Below, one piece after another: positions 20,920-31,666 of a stretch of 64,000 nucleotides of DNA. Source of the DNA: Thozetella sp. PMI_491 (taxonomy: Eukaryota; Ascomycota; Sordariomycetes; Chaetosphaeriales; Chaetosphaeriaceae); contig MU270124.1 in NCBI GenBank assembly GCA_021432635.1, positions 71,336 to 135,335 of the forward strand. Direction: 5' to 3'. Below the pieces are notes generated by a model. That model worked only from the letters and a program-made list of their open reading frames with translations. It was not told the origin of the DNA and did no database searches. Every line of letters starts with the position of its first letter. Positions within the stretch are counted from its first letter, which is position 1. Position numbers and translations under genes: made by a program.

Positions 20920-22687
20920 ACAAGCCATAGCTACCACACTTAATTGATCCCACTTTAAAACGTTGCAATTGCTCTAGGCGGTGAAACGTTTGATCCACTC
21001 TATTGAACAATCGTTGGATGACTCCCAAGAACTGAAGAACGAAGGTGACGCCTCGCTCAACCCGCGTATTCTATGGTTCTCCGTACTTCCAAGGCACCTC
21101 TCCTACAAGTTGTCGCCAACACCTAAGCCGCTCTGGAGCCGCGAAGTCAGCTATCCGGAAATGCCACCTAATGCTTAAGTACCTCCAGACATGTCTAAAC
21201 CGGCACCAACAAACACGTCCCTTTGCATCTATGGTTGCCTTCGATATTGATTGGCGTCCAACGGCTTATGACCTGCTCAACATATAAAACCAGAGGACGA
21301 ATGCCACCTTATCGGGTCTGGAAGTATCATTGCTGGCGAGCCAGGCAAACCGAGCAACATCGACATACTCGGCAGCACCTACTCCTATGGATTGGACGAA
21401 AACGGCAGCTACGGCGTTCTTACAAGGAAATCCTCAGCCCACGCATGGGAGTATGCAACCATCGCAGCTAAACACGGTGGCAATTCCATCGCCAAACGTG
21501 CCTCCCAGTCGACCGGCGCAGCTAGGGGCCAGGCGTGGGAGGTCCATCAAGTCGGCAAAGTCTACAGACGGAAGGCGGAACGGCCACAAGCGTAACCGGT
21601 CATTGCAGAGCCGGCCACAGGCACCGTCTCAACCCGGAGGGGTACCAAAAGAACCTCAAGCAGAAGGCGGCGGGCTAGCTCGAAAAGCATACACAAGGCA
21701 CAAGAAATTCAGGCACTGGGAATAGCCTAATTCCAGCATTTTCTAGAGGTGGCTGGTTTCGCTCTCGGGATTCAGAGAACCTTATGGTACTAGTAGGGCT
21801 TTATGGTACTATAAATTATTACTAGTAAGACTAAGTCCTTTAGCACTAATTCCTTGCTTACCCTATATATGTAGAACCATCCTATAACTAAGTATATCAT
21901 CTCCTAGTTAAATAATTATCCTATAGGCATACTAGCTGTTAGAATTATCTCGACATTATTCTAGGCCACCCTTACTAATTTCCTTAATAGGAAACACTAC
22001 CTAATAGGCTATTTTATTAGTATTATAAGAATTATAACCTTAGCTATAGTTCTTACTGTAGTATAAGATCTAACCAACCCAGTTTTAATAATTGTTACCT
22101 TTACTATTTATTACTGGGTTATTTGAGACAACTTATATTCGCCTTGGCTTATAACGTAGCTAGATACCAATCGAAAACAATTACTCCCCTTTTTCAACTT
22201 GGATTGGTAGGCATTTACTAATCGTCTGGTTTGGCGCCCGTAAGGTAAATGGCTTCCCCTCGTAGACTCTCGAACCACGAAGCGTGACCTACTGGAGTCC
22301 AGTTTCCAAGATGAGTGGATCTAGCAACGATCCGCGGAGTCACCTGAAATGTGTTCTAGGGGATCCCGCGGCTCGGGAAAGAAGCGGAGTGCCGATGATG
22401 CTTGTGGGGTATGCGGGGACGGAGAGCGTCCCCTGTAGCGCCGGGGAGCTAGCCAATGGCTGACATTCCGCGGTAAGTGACGATGCCGAGCCGAGAGACG
22501 CAGTTCATTGCGGGGGTCTCGTTATTTATTTATACAGGAAACTAAGTCTATTACCTGCCGATTGGTTACCATTCAAGAGTATCCCTAGCAGGTTGCCATA
22601 GTGGAACGCCTTCAGTTACCCGTGGTACTCGGAACCTTCATCTCATCCTAGTATTTTCCTGTCGCAAACGATTTGAAGACGCCAGCC
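20920..22687. other. gene-poor region, about 1.8 kb
   Basis: Open frames around 20981-21725 have no family features that I recognise. An extremely AT-rich block (about 21780-22160) follows. The last 400 bp is likely promoter for the dioxygenase at 22688. Confidence 0.45.
21780..22160. repeat. AT-rich, RIP-like block
   Basis: About 380 bp of strongly AT-rich DNA full of TA steps and with stops in all frames, quite unlike the flanks. This is the look of repeat DNA decayed by repeat-induced point mutation, but no element can be identified. Confidence 0.5.
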
Positions 22688-23835
22688 ATGGTTGCCGACA
22701 CTGGAAGCAGGACCGAGGGAGTGGAGGTCACGTCAGGCCCTCATTCACGCACCGAGAAAGCTACCTATATTACCCCCAGGCCCTCGGGTCCTCACAGGCT
22801 GTACGAAGAGGAGGGTATCACCTATGGAGACTGGAGGGATGATCTTGTCCGCGATGGCTACGTCGTCGTGAAGGGCGCCGTGCCGCGGGAAAAGGCCCTG
22901 CAGTACGGTGACGAGATGATGACCTACCTCGAGACGTTGTGAGTGTTTTGCGCCCGGTCGTCTTCTATAACATACCTGGTAGATATTGCTAATCTTGAAC
23001 AAGTGCTGGTGGCCTTGGCTTCAAACGAGATGATCCTTCTACGATCGTCGAGTCAAAGATGCCTGTCATCAACGAAAAGGGAATGATCATTGGCTACGGC
23101 GTTGCCCATGAAAACTTTACATGGGCGGCTCGCCAAGAGCCAGGCGTTTTGGAGGCCTTCACCAAGGTCTATGACACCCCTGACCTCATTGTCTCGTTTG
23201 ACAACGTCAACATGGCCTTCCCGAACCGGAAGGACCTCCCCCCGAACAAGCCCTGGCCGCACCAGGACCAAGATCCTGCCAGGCCTGGTTTCCGTGGCAT
23301 GCAGGGAATTATCAACATATTCCCGAACGGTGACAACGATGGCGGCCTTATCATCTGCAAAGGCGCGCACAATCTGTCGGTTGAGTTCCATGAAGCATTC
23401 AAGAACGAGCCAAACCCAGTTTACCGATGGACTTCGGAATGGTATGGATTTACCGAGGAGGGCCTTGAGTGGCTCAAGAATAAGGGATGCGAGTGGATTA
23501 AGGTTAATACCGAGCCCGGCGATCTCATTCTATGGGACAGCCGCACTCCTCACTACAACCTGTCGCCTACCGGGGAGAACCCTCGCTTCTGCGTGTATGC
23601 CTGCTACATGCCTGCTGCTGAAGCGACGCAAGAGCAGCTCTTACGCAAGAAAATGGCATTCGAGACCACGCAGTGCACCACTCACTTCCCCAATGCCCTA
23701 CACGTCGGCGGGGTTCCGACCCTAAGGGACGGGAAGCCTTGCCCGTATAACACAGGCAAGCCTCGCCAGCCGGTACAGCTAAGCGAGGAAGGTTTCAGGC
23801 TCACGGGCATCCCGTATATCCAAACTTCAGCTTGA
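22688..23835 (+). CDS. phytanoyl-CoA dioxygenase-like Fe(II)/2-oxoglutarate enzyme
   Basis: Two exons (22688-22938, 23004-23835) with a 65 nt intron give 360 residues. The start follows an in-frame TTG by 15 nt and is the first ATG. Iron ligands of the PhyH fold are visible as HQD in PWPHQDQDP (about 195) and the distal His in TPHYN. An Arg shortly after (PRFCVYACY) would bind 2-oxoglutarate. The N-terminal DGYVVVKGAV strand is typical of the family. Such enzymes hydroxylate lipids or secondary metabolites; fungal paralogues are diverse and the substrate is open. It stands between the gene-poor region and the start of the catabolic gene set. Confidence 0.85.
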
Positions 23836-24060
23836 ATTGAACATAAACTTGTTTGTAAGGCTTAAGTAGTAAGATATCTGGATTTCCAATTGAAGTTACA
23901 TGTGCAACCATGCTGTTGTAATATGCAAATCAGTTGCTTCGGATCGCACGGTTTACAGTATTTCGATTGGAAGGGTCCTTCTTTATTTAGAATATCGATT
24001 AACATGTAACCAATTTGTAGAAATGCTTACATTGGCTTAGACTTTTGGCTTCTTAGGTGC

Positions 24061-26458
24061 CTATCCGGGCCGGCTAGGCGGCCTCGAAATCAACTGGCTG
24101 ATCTCCATCCAGTCCCAGCCAAGCTCATCCCATGTTCCTGGGGTCCAAGATGTCTCAGTTAAAGGAGCTGGGTTAAGACCGCCGGTCACTATACTTCCAG
24201 AGTTGTTCAACTCTATAGTCTGGCCCGCGGCAATAAATCCGTCCGTAGGTGAGAGGGTCGTCCGGGACGCCTCCCCTAAAGTTGGGGGGAACATGCCGCT
24301 CGAGGTGTCTGCTGTAGCTTGTGGCGGATAGAGCGGTATTGTGGCATTATTGTCTCGAGCTGCTCGCATGTTGTCGCTCAAGAAATTGCGCAAGTTCCCG
24401 AGCAAATGCTCCAATTTATTGTCCTTGCTCAACAATGCGTAGTGTTCGCGCGCCAAATCGCATGCTTGGTCTATGAGCTTCGCCAAAGAAAGTTAGTCCG
24501 GAGTACAATACACCACCGTGGTGTGACGCTTGGGTTGAGGGGGGGTTTTACAATCAAGTCTGAAGCCGTTGTTCTTGAAGCTTGGTGGGTTACAACTTGA
24601 ACGATGAGGATGTATGCAGCTTGAAGTGGGACAATGATACTAGGCAGCGCGATGCTGGAATTGAACTCGGCGCATTCCGTGAGGAAGCGAACGGTGTGCC
24701 GGGCCGCATTCGTGGCGACAGCGCTTCTTGGCCCAACGAATCGAGCCCATGGTTGTTCTTTGGCGAGAACTTCAAATGTCGCGTTATGGACCGTGTCACT
24801 GATAAGCATCGAGTTCCGCGTCAGCATAATCAGCCTGCAGAGGCCTCGTTAGCTGTGGCATAATGTCATTTTAGAAAGCTGACTGACGCGTTGTTGAAGG
24901 AAGTGGCGAGGAATACCGCGAAAGCCGAAGCTTGAGAACCGGTGAACATTGTCGATGTAGGCCTGAAGAAAGTGTATTAGCAGCCATTCATGCTAGACAA
25001 CGTAGTGACAGCCTGAATAGTAGAATAACGTACCGATATTTTTCTTCCAGTCGCTCGGCCCATTTCACAAGACTGAGGCAAGACTCTCCCGTTGTCCGTA
25101 CTTTCTCTGCAATGGCGCTCTCTGTGATGGCCTTTTCCTCTCTGTTCCGGACCTGAATACACCTGCGCGATATAAGTCCGAGGACCTTGGCCAGACCGAC
25201 CAGCGTGCTCGGTTCGGAAAAGGAGCCGGGTACCTCCCCGTCGCCACAACCAGGATCTGGTTGACTGCAGTCAGCATCGACAATAGAGGAGCCTTTTCCG
25301 AGCTCAAATGCATGCAGCTTCTCGAACGCGTAGACGCACCACCATGTGCGGCGCTTCCGAGCCTCCTTCGCTCGCTCGACCTCACTAAAGCCTTTCTCCG
25401 ATGGGATCTTCTGACGATTGAGCCCCAGTGAAACTGCCATTAAAACACAAAGTCCGATCGTTGCCCAGGATAACGACACTTTGTCCTGTGATCTCAAGGA
25501 CAATGAGAGTAGAAACACGATCTGGATGCCTTCCATGTCGTTCCATCCAATGACGTGCCCAAGCATTGTCTGACAAAACCCGATGCACTTGCGTGAGAAA
25601 TCCAACGACTCTATCTCTAGGAGACTGAACGAGCTGGTGCTGAAGACAAGATAAAGGCGCAGGACGGGTGCCAGTCCGCGGTCTCTTACTACGCAGTCTG
25701 GGCCGTGCGCGTAGACCGCATCGAGGTCAGTCAGGACCTCAGACGCGTCCAGAAGGTTGAATATAGAATTGACATCTGTAAAGAACCGATCTACCAACTT
25801 TCGGGCCGTTTCCCGGGAAGGAAGAGGTGGGAAATCTGTCACTACGGTGTCTAGAACTGAAGGAGCCGACGGGACACTTGAGAGAACAGATGAAGGATCT
25901 AGGCGGTGTCGAAAATTGAGTCGATGAAAAGCGAGGCCGAGCCAGTCCGAGAGAATCTCGACACCGGTTCTGCCACTGCTGTGTATCAGGATTGGGAGGC
26001 GGCCAGAGAACACCAGGGAGCCATCTGTGCGGACCTCGGCATGCGAGTCTGGAGTGAGATGGACTTCTTCCGTTGCCGGCGCCGGCGTGGTTACAGCTAC
26101 ATCGGCTTGGTAGTCCGTCAAGTCACGGGTGCCACTGGTGCTGGATGGCGAAAGATTTGGTTGTGAGGCAGTAGTAGACAACGACTGTCTTCCAGCCTGG
26201 TGGCGTTGAATACTGACACCCGGCCGACGCTTGTCTGTCGTGACGCACGGGTTCCCGTTTACGAGACAATTATGGCAAGATGGCTGCTGTTCGTCACAGC
26301 GAATCTTTCTCTGGCGACAAGCATTACACCTGTGATCTCGTCAGCGCTTCATGATACTAAGGTTTGCTAAATAGCCCGGCTTACGCATAGTTGAGTCTCC
26401 TTCTCTTTCTGGCCGTGGGGGTCAGGGCCATGGGTGTTGAGGTTGGCGTTGTACTCAT
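24061..26458 (-). CDS. Zn2Cys6 transcription factor
   Basis: Five exons (26458-26385, 26329-25034, 24962-24888, 24834-24552, 24477-24061) give 714 residues. The first intron splits the zinc cluster right before its first cysteine: CNAC, then a run to CDEQQPSC, then HNC and NPC, fitting C-x2-C-x6-C-x6-C-x2-C-x6-C. A fungal_trans middle homology domain follows, with RKRRTWWCVYAFEK at about 305. A short third exon leads into NNALIMLTRNSML, the usual 'ALI.LHR'-like helix. The factor should bind CGG-type sites and control nearby genes; with the monooxygenase at 27069 it starts the catabolic region. The exon 2 to 3 junction uses a good GTACGT donor, which makes the frame choice firm. Confidence 0.88.
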
Positions 26459-27068
26459 CGTTCCCCACGCGACAGCATGAAACTAAGCGGGTTATGGAAG
26501 GCTATGGGGCCTTCATGGGTGTATGTTCCTGTCAACTAATCCGCTGTAGGAGAGACTGCGCGGAGTGTTGAGAGCTGCCGATTTGTGGTACACCGGGAGC
26601 GTTGCCGAGGACGAGATGCCGCGGCTCGGATTCGGTGGCGGCCGCTGCTCCTCTTATAGTTCCCCACTAGCGCAGGCGAGCGGAATTGGGGCATACGATT
26701 GGGACCAACCACATTGGACTCGCTGAGTAGCCCTAGTGCGCTCCATGAACTGGGAATTAACAGGGACTGGAACGCATTCGCCCCCCCTCCAACGTGTAGC
26801 GGGCATCAAAGCTTGGGGCCCTGTTCTGGTGAACTGCACACCCGCATAGCAAAACTAGCGGAACTCGACATGGATTTCGACACTCCCCCCTCTCTGCCGT
26901 GTAGTCTTTCACGGGAGCTCCGAGCCCCGTTGAAGAATAATTGCACGTCCATTAACTTATTGTTACCAGATATGAGTGAACTCTGGTGCAAAGTGGTATA
27001 TTCTAAGGTACAAAGAGACGGGGACCTCTGATGCGCCAGAAGGCCCCGGACTGTGCCTTCCCCCAGGT
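26459..27068. other. intergenic, about 0.6 kb
   Basis: Promoter of the Zn2Cys6 factor and 3' flank of the FAD monooxygenase. No gene seen. Confidence 0.4.
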
Positions 27069-28325
27069 TCAAACTTCTGCATTAAGCAACCCCGTAGCGG
27101 CTGTTCTGGTTTCCCAACTTTTGGCACCGTCGTATCCACAGCTGTAATCTTGAAATTCTACCGGATCCAGCGTCACTCGGGTTCCGCCTTGGTTGGTGGC
27201 AGCCTGTGCCTGTTGTCGGCTGTACTCTTGGATCAAGCTGACTCGCTCAAAACGGCATTTAAAAAACGCCTCAAGCTGCCTTTGGGTTGCCTCCTTCGAA
27301 GGCTTTGACGTGAATTCAGCAAGGTAGGCTTGCAATGCCTCTGCATCTTCAAAACTTTGACTCGCCCCTTGGCCCATGGTCGGCAACATGGCATGAGACG
27401 CGTCCCCAACGAGAACTGCTTTCCCCTTCACCCATGTACCGAGAGGATCTAGATCTCTCAGCTGCCATAGTCCAAGCGATGGCGCAGCCTTGAAAATGCT
27501 CCGGATCCACTCTGGGAAGCCGTCAAATGACTGTAGCAAGTGCTGTAGCGACCCACGAGATGTCCACGACCGAGTAGAAGATTTCTCGTGCATGCTTTCA
27601 TCGGGAACAAGGGCCACGATGCTAAACAGCTTCCCGTCTCTGCAGGGCCCCATGATGATTCTGCAGTCGTGGCCAAAAATCATGCTCGTCCAGTTCGCAG
27701 TCGGATCGAAAATAGGTTCTAGCTCTGGGATGCTTTGAAGGGATTCCACCGAAGTGACGAGTTGATATGCCGAGATGCCGGTGGGAACGGCCTCTATATC
27801 GGCTCCTGTGATGCACCTCCTGAGCTGGCTGTGAATACCATCCGCTACGACGACTAGATCTCCAAGTAAGGTGCTGCCGTCTTCCAAGGTGACAACTCCG
27901 GTCTCGCAGTCGCAGTCCACAGCCCGACTTGCTAGCTTAAGTTCCGCAGGAGGGCCGAGGAGATGTGCCGAGAAGGCGGCTTCTTTGAGAGCATCTAGAA
28001 GATCCACGCGATGGTATACCACCCGATCGGCGTTGAACGTATCCCGAGAGAAGGGAATCTCTCTCACGACCTGGCCTTGCATATTATACACTCGGAAACC
28101 CTCGTCTCGTACGCCGTGGTACTTCTTCATGATCTCATCAAGGCCCCATTTCTCGAGAATCTTGGAAGCGTTCGGCTGCAACGATATGGCTGCGCCGATC
28201 TCGCCATGGTGGCTAGACTGCTCGAGAACGGTGATGGAACGACCCTCGCCCCTGAGAGCGATCGCAGTTGCGAGGCCTGCGATACCGCCGCCAACAATGA
28301 TGATCTTGAAATCTCGGCAGTCCAT
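27069..28325 (-). CDS. FAD-dependent monooxygenase, salicylate hydroxylase-like (intronless)
   Basis: A single exon of 418 residues from the ATG at 28325. A longer open frame exists upstream but starts on a non-ATG codon and lacks family content. The FAD-binding fold begins at once with GGGIAGLATAIAL and an acidic strand end (VLEQS). The middle DG motif is VVADGIHSQ and the GD motif is VLVGDASHAMLPTMGQG. This is the group A aromatic hydroxylase layout (NAD(P)H and O2 hydroxylate a phenolic acid, sometimes with decarboxylation). The second such enzyme, at 40295, has nine exons, so these are not recent duplicates. Possible substrates: salicylate, hydroxybenzoates, anthranilate-type acids. Confidence 0.88.
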   Translation of the reverse strand: MDCRDFKIIIVGGGIAGLATAIALRGEGRSITVLEQSSHHGEIGAAISLQPNASKILEKWGLDEIMKKYHGVRDEGFRVYNMQGQVVREIPFSRDTFNADRVVYHRVDLLDALKEAAFSAHLLGPPAELKLASRAVDCDCETGVVTLEDGSTLLGDLVVVADGIHSQLRRCITGADIEAVPTGISAYQLVTSVESLQSIPELEPIFDPTANWTSMIFGHDCRIIMGPCRDGKLFSIVALVPDESMHEKSSTRSWTSRGSLQHLLQSFDGFPEWIRSIFKAAPSLGLWQLRDLDPLGTWVKGKAVLVGDASHAMLPTMGQGASQSFEDAEALQAYLAEFTSKPSKEATQRQLEAFFKCRFERVSLIQEYSRQQAQAATNQGGTRVTLDPVEFQDYSCGYDGAKSWETRTAATGLLNAEV

Positions 28326-29080
28326 GCTGTGAACTATGCCAGTGCCAAGGGAGTCGTATCCAGATTGCTGAATGTTGATAGCGTCCAAAAGCGAGAGGCT
28401 GTAAGGTTCAACGGAGAGTAGAATACAGAAGCATTTCGCCGAAACGGGTAGAAGGATGGCCCGAGACACCCGGTCTTGAAGAATATTTGGATTTCCAGAT
28501 AGCTTGAGGTCACAAGTCGCGACGGAGGCCACCTCGAACAGTCAGGACCCGGTGTCTTGGGGCATTCAACATGAAGAAGCCAAAAGTGGCTAGCAGAGCC
28601 CATTTTCCGGGTCGCCTTGGGGCTAGGACGAGGGGTTACCCCATCGGATGCGCTCACCAAGGGCAAGCGTCTACTAGTCCCCCCTGTCCCGAAATGAGGG
28701 GTTGGAGGGCAGAGGGGTAAGCAAGCATCCAGTTGACCCTGGCTTGCCTGGGTCCCGCGATGAACTGGAAGTGGGACGAATAACGAGGCCACAGGTGACC
28801 ACGGAGGGAAGCTGCCTCGGATCGGGACGGCAAGTGCGGTCTCTGGGGTACGCCCAGGCTTAGTGCCTCTAGAAGCCCTCTTCGAGCCGCCTCAACTCTT
28901 TCTTCCAACTATCCTGCCAATGATAGCACCATTTACTCGTCTGACCGGGATCTTTACAACTACAGCATTTTCGCGAGTCCCAAGGCCTCTCCGCTACAGG
29001 GCCAAGGATATCTAGTATGCATTTGGCGCCAAGACTCTTCGAATTTTGCAACTATCAAATCTCATTTTGAGGCACGTCTA
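28326..29080. other. intergenic, about 0.75 kb
   Basis: Promoter of the intronless monooxygenase. Contains G-rich runs near 28670-28720. No gene seen. Confidence 0.4.
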
Positions 29081-29644
29081 TTAACGGCTGCTGGGCAGGA
29101 ACGCAAGGTCCTTGCCTAGATCTTCAGACATTGTCTGGCCTCCCACGTTCAGTGGCTGGCAGTCCTGTAGGACAAAAATCATGCGCGCCCACTTTGTGTC
29201 CGACCTGTTGAGCCATTGGTGATTGGTGGCCCGTTGTACTGCCACGTCGCCCGCCTTCATATGGTGCACCTCTCCAGAGTCCAGCAGCATATCTATTTCC
29301 CCCTCGAGGACAATGCCGTAGTCGAGACTCTGTGTGCGGTGCATGCCGCAGCGATACCCAGGCGCAAAGTCGACGCACCGTAGAACGGATCCGTTAGGGT
29401 TCACCAGTCCCGTGCCTTTCTTTGTGAGAGCCTCGTGGCTACGGATGTCGGCGTCGCCGTTCAAGTCGGGCGGGGACTGGGATGTTGAGTATACGACACT
29501 GAATCCCATCTTGTCGCCATCGTATGCTTGCCACTGGAAATCCTCTGCTGAATGCACGATGGCTTTGGTTTCCGCGTTGTGGGTGGTGATAAAACGCCGC
29601 TGTACGCTCAGCGAGGAGAGCTGGCCGTTGGAGGAGGATGTCAT
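29081..29644 (-). CDS. small cupin-domain protein
   Basis: A single exon of 187 residues. The cupin barrel spans about residues 90-165. Motif 1 reads GYRCGMHRTQSLDYGIVLEGE and motif 2 reads AGDVAVQRATNHQWLN. Motif 1 has one His but the second usual His/Gln position is replaced by Thr, so a full metal site is doubtful. In fungi such small cupins are frequent in clusters for aromatic-acid or secondary metabolism, where roles as isomerase, cyclase or oxygenase partner have been suggested. It shares a 383 bp promoter region with the divergent FAH-type gene, so the two are probably expressed together. Confidence 0.8.
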   Translation of the reverse strand: MTSSSNGQLSSLSVQRRFITTHNAETKAIVHSAEDFQWQAYDGDKMGFSVVYSTSQSPPDLNGDADIRSHEALTKKGTGLVNPNGSVLRCVDFAPGYRCGMHRTQSLDYGIVLEGEIDMLLDSGEVHHMKAGDVAVQRATNHQWLNRSDTKWARMIFVLQDCQPLNVGGQTMSEDLGKDLAFLPSSR

Positions 29645-30027
29645 ATTGTATACGCGTGTCAGATGATTGGGTTACACGTGTCGTATGCGGGTTTAGTGAT
29701 GTCAATGGAGAAAATAGCAGTGGAAGAGAGACAAGCAGTATATAGTAGGTTGTTGAGGCGCTTTACTGCTTTACATACCAGTGATTCTGCCTTAGTCAGT
29801 CAACTCGTCCTCGTTCTGCCGATCATTGCATAGTTGGGGTGCCGCCGGCCCGATGGGGTATTTGGAGCTTGCGAGCTCTGGATGCAAACGGAAACCGACC
29901 GCAGTGGACCGACTCCAGCCTTCGTATCACCAGATCTATGCCGCTTCTTCCACTGCTTCTTCCACACTTCAATTGAAGAGCACAGAGAACATTAATGCAA
30001 CCTACCTTGAAGACCTACTCATGAATC
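29645..30027. promoter_or_regulatory. divergent promoter: cupin / FAH-type hydrolase
   Basis: 383 bp serving both strands. Contains a GTTGGGGTGCCG stretch at about 29833-29844 and a TATATA run near 29737-29742. A short 5' UTR frame is present before the ATG at 30028. Confidence 0.5.
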
Positions 30028-31597
30028 ATGGCATCCACCCAGCCTCCCTCCGAGACACCATTTACTCTTCAAAATCTTCCGTATGGAGTGATCACCTCTA
30101 AAGGCAATCCCACGAAGCGATGCGCAACTGTCCTCGGCGACTACACAGTCGATCTAAGTGTGCTCCACGCGGAAGGACTCTTCTCAGGATTACCAGGATT
30201 GGAAGAAAACTTGTTTTTATCTGTAGGAACGCCATTGTCACTGCAGCTACATAAGAGCTGTAGTAAAGTTCAGTTCCCGTATAACTAACCGTTGTCTCGG
30301 AGGGAAGGACCATCTCAATAGATTTGCGGCCTTGCCACGAGCGGTTCGCAAAGATGCCCGAGAGAAGCTCATGCAGCACCTCTCTAACGCGAGCACGGCT
30401 TCGGCAGCGTTTATAGCGTTATCCGAGATCGAGAACCATTTCCCGATGGACACTCGGAACTTCTCGGACTTCTACTGCTCTCTGGAGCACACGCAGAATG
30501 TATGAGCTGTCTGTCCCTGGGTCCTTGCTGGCTGCTTGAAGTTTCTCACCTGTGAGCAGTGCACAGCTGTCTTTCGCGATGATGGCGTCATTAACCCAAA
30601 TTGGTTCACTGCACCGATGGTATACAATGGTAGAACGTCCTCTCTAGTCATTTCCGGGACGCCTTTGCACAGACCATACGGCATCTTTCCCGTGTCTTCA
30701 TCCGATACCGCCGAAAAGGAGGGCCCATCTTTCCAACCGGAAACGCAAATGGACTTCGAGCTCGAGATGGGCGTCTTTCTTTCCGAGCCCTTACCTCGCG
30801 GCGATAGGTTAAAGATTGAAGACTGCAAGGAGAACATATTTGGCTTCGTTCTGCTCAATGACTGGTCAGCGCGAAATATTCAGCTGTTCGAGATGCCCCC
30901 GCTGGGGCCATTTCATGCCAAAGGTTCAGCTACTTCGATATCGCCTTGGATAGTCACAACAGAGGCCTTGGAGGCGGCTTCCTGCCCGAGACACTCCCCT
31001 CAAGAAGCCCAGCCGTTCGCCCACCTATCCACGCCCAACAACGCACATGCAACATACGACATCGAACTGTCGCTCAAGATTCTGCGTATGCCAAGCCTTC
31101 CTCTATTTTCCCTAGAATTGATACGTTGAACCAAAGAGTATTAACGTATCCTCTTTCACAGGCGACGGTGTCTCGTATACCCTGACCGAAAGCAATCTGA
31201 ACGAATTGTATTGGACTCCTTTCCAGCAGCTCACGCATCTGGCTAGCGCAGGAGAGGGCATCTCCACTGGAGACATATTTGGAACAGGGACTATTTCAAG
31301 CTCGGTATGTCGCTGATCAAAGTGCTAGCCACTTCAGCTGCTTAATTAGGTACTAATGCTGACTCTGACATATAGCGCACAAACACACAAGGCGAAAAGA
31401 TCGGCCTGGGGTGTCTCTTTGAGCGCAAGGTGCCAAGAAACCGCCTCTCCGCGACGCCTGAAGATCTCATCGAAACATTCTTGAAGGACGGGGACCGTGT
31501 TATCATCGAAGGATGGTGTCGCGACCCAGCGACAAAGCAGAGGCTTTTTGGCTTTGGTACATGTGAGGGAGAGCTCATGCCCGCTAAAGAACCCTAG
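30028..31597 (+). CDS. fumarylacetoacetase-type hydrolase (FAH family)
   Basis: Five exons (30028-30222, 30308-30499, 30560-31085, 31162-31304, 31376-31597) give 425 residues; all introns GT-AG and phases close. The N-terminal SH3-like domain (to about 115) is followed by the FAH catalytic fold. Visible motifs: DFYCSLEHTQ (metal Asp region), SGTPLHRPYG, DFELEMGVFL (the E-x-E metal ligands) and LLNDWSARNIQ. Fumarylacetoacetase cleaves a C-C bond of a 3,5-diketo acid at the end of homogentisate breakdown. Neither homogentisate dioxygenase nor maleylacetoacetate isomerase is present here, so this is probably a paralogue serving a ring-cleavage product of the cluster. Confidence 0.87.
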
Positions 31598-31666
31598 AGA
31601 GGATCCACGATCTTGGCGGGATTGTCTTGCTAGAAAGAACAAGATTCTTGCCGTTGGGGGCACAAT
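31598..31666. other. short convergent spacer
   Basis: Only 69 bp separate the stops of the FAH-type gene and the regulator on the other strand, so their 3' UTRs probably overlap. Confidence 0.5.

Noticed and set aside
24888-24962. Alternative frame for the short third exon of the Zn2Cys6 factor (reading AYIDNVHRF)
   Set aside because: It would need non-matching splice phases; the canonical GTACGT and GTCAGT donors give NNALIMLTRNS, which fits the family.
28326-28532. 69-residue N-terminal extension of the intronless monooxygenase
   Set aside because: It precedes the FAD motif by far more than in the family, and the ATG at 28325 gives the normal start.
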